Of a DNA stretch of 64,000 bases, positions 21,290 through 32,884 are shown one piece after another. Positions within the stretch are counted from its first letter, which is position 1. Every line of letters begins with the position of its first letter. The notes beneath the pieces were generated by a model. The model ran no database searches and was not told the origin of the DNA. It worked only from the letters and a program-made list of their open reading frames with translations. The position numbers were made by a program, and so were the translations under genes. The stretch lies in NCBI GenBank assembly GCA_029582155.1, contig CM055895.1, forward strand, positions 13,894,787 to 13,958,786, read 5' to 3'. The DNA comes from Panopea generosa. Its lineage: Eukaryota; Mollusca; Bivalvia; Adapedonta; Hiatellidae.

Positions 21290-23850
21290 CCATATCCTAT
21301 GCGATAATAAAGACCGAATTTTCCAGTCTGGTACTATCTCTATGGATGTTAGCGATCATTTTATGAAGTTTTGCTCAAGGAAGGTACCGAAAGGTTATTT
21401 TAATTCACATAAAATTGTTAAAATAAGGTCAATGAAAAATATACTAAACAAGATTTCATTCATAATCTCACGAGTGCTGACTGGAGGACATGTTTTAACT
21501 TGACATGTGTAAACGATGCTTGGTCATGTTTTCGTTATATTTTTATGAATGTATTAAACAATATAGCTCCTATTAAAGAGGTCAGATTAAAGCAGCGCAC
21601 AGAACCGTGGATGACTTCTGAAATTCTCGAATTAATTAAAGCAAGAGACAATGCCTTATAAAATTTTAAAAAAACATAAATCTACTGATTATTATAAGCA
21701 ATTTTGTAGCTTTGGAAACAAGGTTCAATATTTAATAAAATCTACAAAATCTAACTATTTCTCGGATAAATGGAAGAACATAAGTATGACGTGAAAGGTC
21801 TATGGCAGCAGTTGAAAAAGCTGGGTTACAAATATAAGACAAACAAAAGTTCGAATATTGTTTTAAATATTGATAATGAGGTTTGTCATGATCCTTTGAC
21901 AATCGCGAATCATTTTAATGATTTTTGTACTACAGTCGCGGCAAATCTTGTTGATAAGCTGCCGAACCATATACATATTTTTACTACATATCTTCACAAA
22001 TTTTTAAGAATTTTTATAACTCGAAGAAGTCTACATACACACTTTTTAAAAAAATCATGTCACTGAGGATTTTGTTTTCAAGGAATTAAATAAGCTAAAT
22101 GCTGCTAAAAGCAGTGGACGACTAGATGGTATTCCAACTAAATCTGTCAGAGACAGTGCGAATTTTCTAAAAACACCTGTTACTTATGTCTATTTACTCA
22201 GGCATTGTTCCTAATTAAATGAAAACTGCAAGAGTCAGCCCGATTTACAAAAGGTCAAGTCCTTTGGAAGTTGGTAATTATAGGCCAGTAAGCATACTTA
22301 ATGCTATATCAAAAGTTTTAAAGCGTTCTGTATATAACCAATTTGCGGATTGTTTAGATAAAAATTCTCTTTTGTATGAGTTTCAGTCTGGTTTTAGGAG
22401 TAAATACTCCACTGATACATGTCTTATTCACTTTTGTTATTTTATTGAACATAACAATGCAAATAGTCTTTATACTGGAATGGTCTTACTCGATCTACAT
22501 AAGGCGTTTGAAACCGTTGACCACGTTATTCTATGTAATTAGCTCTCTGAAATGGGAGTCGCGTCGATAAATTGGTTCAAATATTATCTCACCGAAAGAT
22601 CACAGTTAGTGAAGATAAACAAAGTTTCATCAAAATCTACCCAAGTTACTTGCGGCATACCACAGGGAAGCATCCTTGGCCCTCTTTTATTTCTATGTTA
22701 TGTCAATGATATGCCAATGTGCATCGACTCCGATTGTAAATTATTATTATATGCAGACGACAGTGTAATATTAATCGCTGACAAAGACACTTATGTTATT
22801 ACAGTTAGGCTTAGTCGTATCATGGATAATTATTTTACATGGCTAGTTGACTATTTACTGTCCCTTCATCTAGGCAAAACCGAGTGTATGTTATTTGGCT
22901 CTTCAAGAAGACTTCAAAAAGTTCAGTCATTTACGGTTACATTCAACTGTCATGAAATTCCGTCCCAGGAAAAAGGTCAAATATTTAGGATTAACTATTG
23001 ACAAGTTACTAAACGGTGTGGCGATAGTTGACTCGATTGTTAAAAATGTTAATTCGCGGACTGCATTTTTATATCGAAACTGTCGTTATTTTAACCTTAA
23101 AACTAAGAGAACTTTAATAAGTACCATAGTACGATGTCATTTTCAATAGTCTTGCTTGTCTTGGTATGCCAGTTTTACTAAAACGTTAAAACACAAACTA
23201 AAAGTCATTCAAAATAAAGTTGTACCATTCTTATTTAACTTATCACCAAGGTCTAGAATAACCTGCGCTATGTTAGAAACAGTTAATGTATTGAGGGTTG
23301 AGGATAGAGTAAAACAACTAAGACTTAATCACGTTTTTTATATTTTCCATGGCACCGCGCGAAAATATCTTTATGATTACTTCCATAGGGTGTCTTCTGG
23401 TCATAACCGCGCAAGGTTTATTGAAAGTAATTTTATAATTCTGTATGCTAAGAGTTTCGATTCGGGCACCTTTTATTACAATGCAATTGCTGACTAAAAT
23501 TATTTACCTAACGATTTGAAGAAATTAACCAATAAGCAAACTTTTAAACGTGAAGTTAAAAAACATTTATGTAGCTCCTCGCAGGCTAGAGGAAATGTTG
23601 AATATTTAATTTTTAAGTACATGTCGAAAATATTTCTTGTATTGTGAACCACTTATATGTATTATTCAGTTATTCGGGGTAGAAGATAATTCAATTTTTT
23701 TTGTATTGTTACATTTTATCAAATTTATATCAAATGTCTACATTCTTACGATTTCATGTATATCATATTTTTTTTTAAAAATTTAAAAAATTACAATTTT
23801 AAGGGAAGGGACCCCGTTGGAAATAAGCGCGTTTGTTGCTTTAATGGGTT
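21290..23850 (+). mobile_element. CR1/Jockey-like LINE, 5'-truncated, decayed
   Basis: Motifs run in order. VSDHFMKFCSRKVPKGYF near 21345 is the end of the endonuclease with its SDH box. A linker with LNIDNEVCHDPLTIANHFND is near 21860, then VSPIYKRSSPLEVGNYRPVS near 22240, YEFQSGFRSKYSTDTCL near 22375, LLDLHKAFETVDH near 22485 (catalytic Asp), CGIPQGSILGPLLF near 22655, LLLYADDSVIL near 22745 (intact catalytic Asp pair) and LSLHLGKTECMLFGS near 22860. The 3' UTR carries GGACCCCGTTGGAAATAAGCG near 23810. Open segments 21770-22066, 22219-22542, 22552-23001, 22895-23149 and 23156-23497 show at least four breaks. Truncation begins within the endonuclease, as expected for target-primed insertion. 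Confidence 0.92.
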
Positions 23851-23984
23851 ATCCCAGGTTATAAGATCTAATTTTCAGATGATTACTATATTTATTTATT
23901 TTACTTATTTATTTTCTTGATTTATTACTGTTATTTTATTATCGTTATATATATGTTGTATAATTAACATTTAAGGCCAGGCAA

Positions 23985-24180
23985 CACTGAAGATGAAAGT
24001 TTCTCGGATTGATCACGTGAAACAATGGCAGCTGCTGATGTTATGTTTAATGAAAGTTTTTCGGATTGATCACATGAAACAATGACAGCTGCTGATATTA
24101 TGTTTAATGAAAGTTTCTCGGATAGATCACATGAAACAATGACAGCTGCTGCTGTTAAGTTTAATGAATGTGCCACAGCA
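23985..24180. repeat. three tandem copies of a ~62-bp unit
   Basis: AATGAAAGTTTCTCGGATTG then ATCACATGAAACAATGACAG and CTGCTGATATTATG recur three times. This is the start of the coding-like stretch that follows. Confidence 0.88.
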
Positions 24181-25445
24181 TGGACACGAAAGAGTAAATA
24201 AGGTTACTGCAGATGACAACACAATGTCAATGAAAGACAATTTAAAAAAGAAGATTACATGAAGTTCTACAGAAAAAACAGCTATTAAAAATGAACTTTG
24301 ATGAAATTGGAAAGATATGTCTTCTAAATCTTCACATGATATTCCTCTCTAACAATTGAAACAGGGTTTAATAATGAAACGATGAAATGAGAAAGGTGCA
24401 CACAGATGTGATGAAAGTAGTATTGATGAAACAGTCAATGATGAATATTACATACCATCGACATCTGACATGTCTGATGAGAGTAGTTTAGGGACAGACA
24501 ATCTGACAAACGGAGGAATGTATACTAGAAATAATAAAAACATCCTGCTAAATATGCAGTCAGAAAACCGTTAGAAAAACTGCATGGATAAGAAGAGGAA
24601 AACCTTTTCAATGATGGCAGTTTGTGTAATAAATTGATTGTAGAAAAAATCAAATCCTGTTTATGATATCAACCCAGGCATATGTTCAGGTGATTATGGC
24701 AACATTCATATTGCTTTGAAAATTCCGGGAAATGAGCATTATGATGGTGTCCAACTGAATAACAGAAATACACTAAGCAAAATACCAAGATAAATTATTA
24801 AAAATATTCACCACCTATATGTGAAACAGGAGTTAAATAGAATTAATATACATGTAAATACAAACGAGGTTACAGTCACTACACACAAAGATGCAAAGTA
24901 CCCAAGGCCAGATGATGCAAAAAAGAAAATCAACGCCTTTGTTTTGAGAAAGAAATGTTAGGAAAATATATAAAGCTGCTTGGCTAAAGTACACATTACA
25001 ATTAAGAAACACTGTGCCGGGTAAATCATTAATAGAGGTAGACTGCCGCCGGTGTTAATGGGAATTTCTAGTGACAGAATTATGATAAATAGTTTTATTA
25101 ATACTGAATGCTAATTATTAATTCTTTAGCTATTACTGATATAAATGATACTGGAACACCCAGTTTTCAAAAATAAATACAATGAATCAATTAATGATAG
25201 AATAGTTTACATAAGATCAACAAGATGGCATTTTTATGCAGTACTTTCCATACAGAAATTATGAATGCACTAAGGTTCCATCTGATTTTGATCATATTTG
25301 GGAATCGTAAGATGAAATAAATCACGAAAAAAGATATTCAGAAACATTCATTATCATCAAACAGTTTAAACGTCCAATTTCCGTTATCATGCTTATAAAC
25401 CCTGATTTTATATGAAACTTTGAAACTTTAAAAGCCATTTACTCA
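24181..25445 (+). pseudogene. unidentified decayed coding-like region
   Basis: Plus-strand frames give runs of ordinary protein-like sequence, for example YYIPSTSDMSDESSLGTDNL near 24450, NPVYDINPGICSGDYGNIHI near 24660 and VTVTTHKDAKYPRPDDAKKK near 24870. Stops and shifts fall between them. No family is recognised. It could be a dead transposon ORF or a host pseudogene. It lies between a CR1-like LINE and an isolated 33-bp-repeat unit. Confidence 0.35.
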
Positions 25446-25496
25446 AAATAATGAAAAATGCAGATGCCACATTTATGCTCTCAATCGACGCCATGT

Positions 25497-25585
25497 CAAA
25501 TCCACACAAACAGCCAACCCAAAGTTTTCAAATTGATATCCATGTAAGTAGATACAACACAGCTCTGCATCTCCATATAAGAAGG
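25497..25585 (+). repeat. isolated unit related to the 33-bp array
   Basis: TCCATGTAAGTAGATACAAC then ACAGCTCTGCATCTCCATAT aligns with the first units of the 19283-20571 array. It has the same leading AATCCACACAAACAGCCAA block, but no expansion. Confidence 0.8.
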
Positions 25586-25898
25586 TGTCACTTTCACGTC
25601 ACGTTCTCTGAAGTGCATGACCCCCAGTCTCGGACTGAATTCATTTGCATTTCCGCAGATTTACCATTAGCGCAAATTGAGCCATTATCAGTGCTCCCAA
25701 GGTTTTCCGAACTACGATCAATGTAAGATATGTACATGCATTTCAATGAAAAACAGTTAAAGAGAATTTTGGTTTTCGGGTTTTCAAACAGAAAAACAAC
25801 AACTGAGGTCCGTGGATAAATCTCTAAATTTGATCGATTTGATATCAAAGCGATGTGCATGATTATGGGCTGATATCAAAGAGTGCAAAATTATTATT
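25586..25898. other. interval without a recognised gene
   Basis: Short opposing open frames only; nothing recognised. Confidence 0.35.
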
Positions 25899-26209
25899 TA
25901 TAGCGAGATTGCCATTATATAGAGTGTATCTTTCCATATACAGAGTAATTTCATCAATATTTAGAGCAAAATCGCCATTATAAAGAGTGTATCTGTCCTT
26001 ATATAAAGTACTTTCATCATTATTTAGAGCGAGAACGTCATTTTATAGAGTGTATATGTCTATATATAGAGTACTTTCATCAATATTTAGGGCTAGATCG
26101 CCATTATATAGAGTACTTCTGTCCTTATATAGAGTACTTTCGTCATTATTTAGAACGAGAACGTCATTATATAGAGTGTATCTGTCCATATATAGAGTAC
26201 TTTCATCAT
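25899..26209. repeat. 63-bp minisatellite, left part (about 5 copies)
   Basis: The unit TATATAGAGTGTATCTGTCC then a TTATATAGAGTACTTTCATC block and an ATTTAGAGCGAGAACGTCAT block. It stops abruptly at TTTCATCAT, where a LINE sequence begins, and resumes at 29061. Confidence 0.93.
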
Positions 26210-26348
26210 AGTGGTGTCTACCGACGTGGTAGCATCACAAATGTTGGCTCTGAACCAAATGATGGATTTCTTTAAATATGTTACAAATACTTAATAAAAA
26301 ACTTATACTAAAATGTGAATATTTATAAATGAAGGCAGATCAACAACT

Positions 26349-27310
26349 TTGTGGAAAACAAAAACATTCCTTGTTAGTGTGGAATGCCAAACTGATAGCT
26401 ATATGCGTACAACATCTACATCAACTGACCAAGTAGGCTGCCAGACAGAGAATCAAAAGGAACCTGATATTTTGATCTTGGACAATATAACCAGTCATAT
26501 ACAAAAAATCCTCACAGAGGACAAAATATAGGATAGTAAAATAGCTAAAATAACGCCGGAGAAACCTTTACAAACTGATGCACACGCTACAGGCACAAAT
26601 ACGACCGTAAGGCCTGTCACAACAACAAAAAAAAAGAGCAACTACAACAAAAGGCAAAGCAAAACACTTATCATAGGGGATTCACTAATCAAAGGGGTGA
26701 AAACAAAGGGCCTCTGCCAAACAGATGTCAAAACAATGCCAAATGAAGGGATCAGTGATATAACGGATAGTTTATTCAACATTGGAAACTATACAACAGT
26801 TATTTCAATAGTTAGTGGAAAAAACGCAAGTAACGGGCAGACTGTTCCACAAATTGAAAGGAGTTTGAAAGCTTACTGCTAGAGCTAAGAGCCTATGGTC
26901 ACCCTGAATGCAACATTATTGTTTCAGGATTACCGCCAAGAATCGACACTTTTGTAGGACCAATAAATCAAATGCTTGTAGATCTGTGTGACCACTTTAA
27001 TCTTCATTATGTGCCACAGTATTATTCATATTTTAAATCGTTCTCTTCTACATCAATAAATAAGAGTCTATATAACAAAGACAATATTTATCTCAACACT
27101 AAAGGAATAACGTTATTCTTGAAAAATGTACATCAAATCAAACCCATTTTTCCGCCAAAAACTAATGACTGTTACAATTGTGGAAAGATTAACCATAACA
27201 CAGACCATTGCACACATGGAAAACCATTAAGATGTCACAGTTGTCAAAAATATGGACATTAACAGAAAATATGCCCACAATTAAGTAGAACTATGGAATG
27301 GGAGTTGGGC
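26349..27310 (+). pseudogene. LINE ORF1: GDSL/SGNH esterase plus CCHC zinc knuckles (broken)
   Basis: A low-complexity N-terminal part comes first, then KTLIIGDSLIKGV near 26660 with the exact Gly-Asp-Ser-Leu nucleophile box. VSGKNASNGQTV follows (usual GGND region, here degraded), then CNIIVSGLPPRIDTFVGPIN near 26915 and KSLYNKDNIYLNTKG near 27065, where the expected catalytic His of DxxH is Tyr. A first zinc knuckle C-X2-C-X4-H-X4-C (CYNCGKINHNTDHC, ~27170) is complete. The second (CHSCQKYGH, ~27235) is cut by a stop at about 27259 before its last Cys. Esterase-type ORF1 proteins are known in CR1-group LINEs and help form the RNA-protein particle. Frame breaks occur near 26530 and 26880. 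Confidence 0.8.
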
Positions 27311-27465
27311 AACGAAGATAATGCCATCCATCATGTTATAAGACATAGACAAACATTTTTATCTGATAATGTTTATAATGGTCTATCTAGTTTTTGTTCA
27401 GAATGTTTCTATGTTAAACTTGTACGCCAACTGTTAACCTCCTCGAAACAACAAACACTTCCTCA

Positions 27466-29060
27466 TTGGTAGATAGAGCAAATAATCAACACACAAGTAA
27501 TACTAGTAGAAGTCAAACAAATGGAACAAAAATTAGTACCACTAAACCAAAGCAAACTAAACCCGAGTGTTTTGGCTTAACAAAAAAGGGTCTAAAAATT
27601 ACAAATATCAATATAGTACAACCTCTTGCAGATAAACCAAAATTTGAAGATCTTAAACTTTTAATACATAGTAATAATACTGTTAACATTTATGGTATTT
27701 GTGAAACTTGTCTTCAGAATGAGGATGACAGCAAATTAAACATTAATGGTTATAAATTTGAAAGAAGAGATACACCTTGAAAAGTTAGGGGTAGGGGTAT
27801 TCTAGCCTATATTAATGATAATTTATCCTACAGACGAAGATAAGATCTTGAACTTGGACATTTAGAAAGCATTTGGCTTGAAATAAAATTACCGAAATCT
27901 AGATCACTTCTGATCTGTTTTTTTTATATCGGCCTCCCAGTTCACTCATACATTGGGTTGATTACTTTGAAGAAGAGATACAAAAGCTTTAGGTGTCAAG
28001 ATGATATGGAAATAATATCAGAGACATCAATTATGATTACATGAAAGCTCCACCAAAAAATGGTTGGATTGTATAGAAACTTATGTTTTTACCAGTTCTA
28101 AAACATCCCACAAGGGTAAGAGAACATTAATCTACATTAATAGACCACATTTACTCAAACAAACTAGAAAAATATATGTGAAACAAATGTCCCAGTCTAC
28201 AGTGCTAGTGATCACTATCCAGGCTGTGCAACAAGACAAGCACCATCAATCAAATCAGGCAACAAACATACAGATATTAAATACAGAGACTACAAAAAAA
28301 TTGAAGAAAGAAATTTCAAAACCATTTTATTTGACTTTGGCCTTGATAAATAGAAAACATGACAGATTCAAACCTAGCCTTTAATTGCTGGTATAGCATA
28401 ATTATAAATGCACTAGACAAACATGCTCCTTTAAAAACTAGAATAATAAAAAGTGAAATATTTCCAAACTGGTTAGTTTATACTAATTTATTTTTAGCTC
28501 GATTGCGACGAAAGCTCAGAGCTTATATGAACCGCTTTCGAGTCCGCTTCCTGGGTAGAACCAGTACTGAGTGTTGTTTTATGAGAGGCATCGGGTCGAG
28601 CTGGGGATCGAACCCGCAACCTCTGGCGTGAGCAGCCAACACTCTATCCATTAGACTACCGCCTGGTTAAATCCAGAAATAAAAGAAGAAATAAAAGAGA
28701 TGTCTTCCATAAAATGAAAGATTTTGTCCAGTATAAATTTTGGAAAAATAAAACCAATATTTGGATTGAAAAAGCTAAAAGAGAATATTACATAAATGTT
28801 ATAAAAGAAAATAAATCCTCAGGAACAATGTGGAAATATATTAATGAACTGAAAAAAGGAACATCTAAACAAAAATATATAAACAAAATAAAAAATATAA
28901 ATGGATTTGTCACATCTGAAGAACATATTGCAAATGAATTAAACAGCGTTTTCACAAATATTTCTTTTAAAATTCCGAAGTGCAATAAAGTCTTTGAGCT
29001 TAATAAACTTAAAGAATTTGTTAAAAATAAACAAAAAATAAATAAAATGTTCAATAAGAA
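27466..29060 (+). pseudogene. LINE ORF2, endonuclease part (broken, no RT core)
   Basis: LKITNINIVQPLADKPKFED opens the APE-type endonuclease. It is followed by VNIYGICETCLQNEDDSKLN (catalytic Glu in ICET), GYKFERRDTP, and a SASDHYPG box near 28190 (SDH catalytic motif). FPNWL near 28463 and NPEIKEEIKEM near 28672 are separated by a SINE. FWKNKTNIWIEKAKREYYIN, GTMWKYINELKKGTS and EEHIANELNSVFTNI belong to the linker ahead of the reverse transcriptase. Multiple stops and shifts lie between them. ORF2 supplies nicking and reverse transcription in LINEs; this copy cannot. Confidence 0.8.
28476..28662 (-). mobile_element. tRNA-derived SINE, family 3, inserted in LINE ORF2
   Basis: On the minus strand the head reads GCGGTAGTCTAATGGATAG (A-box) and GTTGCGGGTTCGATCCCC (B-box). 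A 7-bp duplication CTGGTTA flanks it at 28469-28475 and 28663-28669. Removing the insert and one duplication makes the LINE frame read FPNWLNPEIKEE without a break, so the insertion point is exact. The insert is younger than this LINE copy. Confidence 0.92.
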
Positions 29061-30420
29061 GCAAGAACGTCATTATATAGAGTGTATCTGTACATATATA
29101 GAGTTCTTTCATCAATATTTAGAGTGAAACGTCATTATATAAAGTGTATCTATCCTTATGAAGAGTACTTTTATCAATATTTAGAGCGAGATCGTCAGTA
29201 TATAGAGTGTATCTGTCCTTATATAGAGTACTTTCATCATTATTTTGAGCGAGAATGTCATTATATAAAGTGTATCAGTCCTTATATAGAGTACTTTCAT
29301 TTTTATTTAGATCGAGAATGCCATTATACAGAGTGTATCTGTCAATATATAGAATACTTTCATCACTATTTAGAGCGAGAACACTCATTAAATAAAGTGT
29401 ATCAGTCCTTATATAGAGTACTTTTATCATTATTTAGAGCGAGAATGTCATTATATAGAGTGTATCTGTCCATATATAGAGTACTTTCATCACTTTTTAA
29501 AGCGAAACACCATATATAAAGTGTATGTGTCCATATATAAAGTACTTTCATCATTATTTAGAACAATGTCGTCATGATATAAAGAGTATCTGTCCTTTTA
29601 TAGAGTCATTTCATCAATATTTAGAGCCAGATCGCCATTATATAGAATTCATCTGTCCATATATAGAGTACTTTCATCACTATTTAGAGCGAAAACACCA
29701 TTTTATAAAGTGTATCTGTCCTTATATAGAGTAATTTCATCATTATTTCGAGCGAGATCGCCATTATATAGAGTGTATTATATTTTGTCCATATATAGAA
29801 TACTATCATCATTATTTAGAACGAGAACTTCATTCTGTAGAGTGTATCTGTCTTTATATAGAATACTTTCATCATTATTTAGAGCGAGAATGTCATTATA
29901 CCGTATATGTCCATATTTAGAGTACTTTCATCATTATTTAGAGCGAAACGTCATTATGTAGAGTGTATATGTGCATTTATAGAGCAATTTCATCATTGTT
30001 TAGAGCGAGATTGCCATTATATAGAGTTTGTCTGTCCATATATATAGTGTATTTATCATTATTTAGAGCCATTATTATGAGTATATCTGTCCTTATATAG
30101 TGTACTTTCATCATTATTTAGAGCGAAACGTCATTATATAGAGTGTATATGTGCATTTATAGAGCAATTTCATCATTGTTTAGAGCGAGATTGTCATTAA
30201 ATAAAGTTTATCTGTCCATATATATAGTGTATTTATCATTACTTAGGGCGAGATCGCCATTATTATGAGTATATCTGTCCTTACATAGTGTACTTTCATC
30301 ATTATTTAGAGCGAGAACGTCATTATATAGAGTGTTATTGTCCATATATGGAGTACTTTCATTATTATTTGAAACGAGATCGTCATTGTATAGTGTGTAT
30401 CTGTCCTTATATTGAGTACT
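29061..30420. repeat. 63-bp minisatellite, right part (about 21 copies)
   Basis: Same unit as 25899-26209. It resumes in the same phase about 8 bp further along the unit. The period is a multiple of three, so repetitive frames such as YIECICPYIEYFHHYLERE arise without being genes. The right third carries ~125-bp duplicated variants (TATAGAGCAATTTCATCATT near 29977 and 30158). Confidence 0.93.
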
Positions 30421-31559
30421 GAAACAATTCTTGCTGGGCGTTGCTACAACTTGAGAAGTGATATTGGCAGTGCTGTGCATCAATGTATGTAGAGTATACC
30501 AAGGGCAGACTACTCTGCGGCTTTCAGGTCATGGATATCTCGGATGGAAAAGTTCATTTCTGTTAAGGGAGAATATTTTGAAGTACTGATATAAGAAATT
30601 TACCGAAAACAAACTTTAGTCTTATCTTATAATGCCAGTCATATTGAATACCCTTAAAATACCGTTGTTACGGTCTTTAGTTTCAAAATGGCCGATATTC
30701 AAAATGCCCGCTATTTACTTATTAATGCTTAATGCAAAAACGGTCAAACAATAACATTCTAATCACCTTTGTGATTGTATTATACCAGTTAAAAATCGTT
30801 ATTGAACCGATTAACTACTGATCCGGTTATACTAATATATGCTGAACATGGAGGTGGGGAAGGGGGGCCTACGCCTATGAAGCCAAGTTAAGAACAAGTG
30901 CAGTTTTAAAACCTAGTGTTTGCAATAATTGTCCATGTCAAAATTGACATGTACATTCCCATTCGTCATAGGAGTAAATCTACTTATTTTATCGCCAGAA
31001 AACATTGTTTATATATAAATAGATCAGTTAAAAGGTGTTGATACGTCTGCTGAAACTCGTATGTGTGTTCATTATTCAAGCGTTACTTACTCTTGAACAT
31101 TTTACATTTTCTTAACTGTGAAATAAAGACATTTCTCGGACTAATTATATCAATGCATATGCTGACTTCAGCTTCCAGCTTATTGATTACACCTGCTCGG
31201 TCTCCTACAACTGTTCCATGTTTATGTTTCGTAATAGGTAAGTGGATTCATTGTTTCAACCATGCATTGTCTATTTGCAACATCTGGTTTACTAAAAAGC
31301 TAAATAAATAAACTTCCCTCGAATCAGAAAGCGTTTCACCTTTAAAATCTGTTCAATCAGTTGTATCTATTATCTCACAATCTTCCATTTTACCATAACA
31401 GCCTTCACCCACTCTTTAAACTATAAAGTGTCCATTTATGACTCTTCAAAACGATCCTTTTATACATCCGTGCTGGGAGTTTATTATCTGAACAGCTTGT
31501 CAAAAACGATAGTGTTGATCTTTGTTGTCAGTTTCTACACTGAATATAAACAAATGTCC
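30421..31559. other. interval without a recognised gene
   Basis: Contains a plus-strand open stretch at 31063-31311 that ends in a donor-like ATAG|GTAAGTGG. No domain is recognised and no partner exon is visible. Confidence 0.35.
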
Positions 31560-32500
31560 GATAAATATTTCGTACAGTGAGGGCAGACTGTGGAACAGTC
31601 AATGGACATGTCGCAGCCTTTCAAACATTTCTACGCCGCAACGATCCTGATGATATATATAGATGGAGCGAGTACAAGTGATCAAATGATAGAGAGCTGG
31701 TGGGGAAAGGAACAATTGCAGTTTTGTATAGAACTGTTCTAACATCTGCAAGACATCGGAAGTTTCACTATGGATTTTTTTGGTATCAAGTATTATTCTG
31801 CTTTGCATCAGTAATTCAGGTAATGTCATAGTTTAAATTTGACAAAATAAATATTCTTATTCAAAAAGACTTACACTGATATAATGTTTGACAAGTGACA
31901 ATTTGCAAGAAAACACAAACAACCTTTAGGCTCTTTATTCTTAGTACGCTTAGTATGTATATCCGATGGTATGTCCTCCGTATTTTAGTCATATATGACG
32001 GCCAGTTTAATATTTCCCAGGTTTGTTAACGGTATATGCTCATTCTGCATATGCAACTGGCCTGCGATTCCCACGTTAAAGTCATTATTTCCAAAATGAT
32101 GGTAGATGAATGGCTATGCAAATGGAATAATCCTTCAAGGCGATCGTACCGGTGCCAACTTTCACGCTATCTTGGTCGAATTTGGGTGTTCGTTATAACA
32201 TGGTTTAGCACATATGGGACCATTTTCATTGTTTGTTGAAACTGTTTCATACCAAAGACGGTAACTGGTAATATGTTCTTTACAGTCAGAATTAGAAACC
32301 GCAGTCTCCATGCGGAATGACCATTACGTTAGACCATCAAGAAATCACCTAGCGCCGTATGGCTGCCCAAATTCAATCACACTGTGCCCCGCCTATGGAG
32401 AAATGGAGATCAAATTTATCATGTTTCACACGAGGACACACAAATGTGTGCAGAAGAAGTGGAGTTTCGCTCTATTATTCCATATGATGAAGATGTCTTA
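31560..32500 (+). pseudogene. IS3EU-like / integrase-core transposase fragments
   Basis: From 31577 the plus strand encodes RADCGTVNGHVAAFQTFLRR then NDPDDIY, the DCGTEN-like box of integrase-core (rve_3) proteins with a catalytic Asp. After a frame change near 31660 comes GASTSDQMIESWWGK near 31665-31710, matching the SxNQRIExWW box with the catalytic Glu; Asp to Glu spacing is about 35 codons. A third block, HYVRPSRNHLAPYGCPNSI at 32318-32380, matches the RPSRN...PxGRP segment that follows the core in this family. It is separated by ~550 bp with a donor-like CAG|GTAATG near 31813 and an acceptor-like TTCTTTACAG near 32285. Either a domesticated, intron-bearing gene or, more likely because of the frame break, a fossil DNA transposase. 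Confidence 0.6.
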
Positions 32501-32884
32501 AAGATGCACCCCCTACAACTTTCTGTTCAGTAAATGATGGAAAGTTTATTGAATCACAAAGAAGGTTTCATTCGAAGAATATGGTTGATTCTGTCGATGT
32601 AGCTTATCTTAATTATGAGAAACACAGCTTACCATTTTTCCGTTTTATTGGTGGATACTTTAGCATAACTCGATACTGGCCAGTGGGTGACTTTGTCGCG
32701 GGGTGCGATTAAGTATTTGGTCAACAATAATAAAGAACTTTACACAACAGATACAGAATGTATTATAAGTTTTTGGACATAATATCTATAATATATGATG
32801 TTTGATACCAAAGTGCAGTTTTACTGCTATGATCTAAAACATATCGTGGATAAAGGTGAGGCCCATTTAAGCTCTGTTGATGTC
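32501..32884. other. interval without a recognised gene
   Basis: Follows the transposase-like fragments; no open frame or repeat recognised. Confidence 0.35.

Larger units (their letters stand above)
26210..29060 (+). mobile_element. 5' half of a two-ORF LINE inside the 63-bp array
   Basis: Contains a 5' leader, ORF1 (GDSL esterase plus zinc knuckles, 26349-27310) and ORF2 with endonuclease and the linker toward the reverse transcriptase (27466-29060). It ends with KIPKCNKVFELNKLKEFVKN near 29030. The reverse transcriptase core and the 3' UTR are absent, and the 63-bp array resumes at once. Loss of the 3' rather than the 5' half is unusual for a LINE. A SINE interrupts ORF2 at 28476-28662. 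The element is dead. Confidence 0.85.

Noticed and set aside
26210-29060. LTR element suggested by the CCHC zinc knuckle
   Set aside because: The knuckle follows a GDSL esterase and precedes an APE-type endonuclease. No LTRs, protease or integrase are present, so it is a LINE.
29082-29961. Repetitive proteins with YIEYFHHYLERE units
   Set aside because: Same artefact from the 63-bp satellite; frames change between neighbouring stretches.
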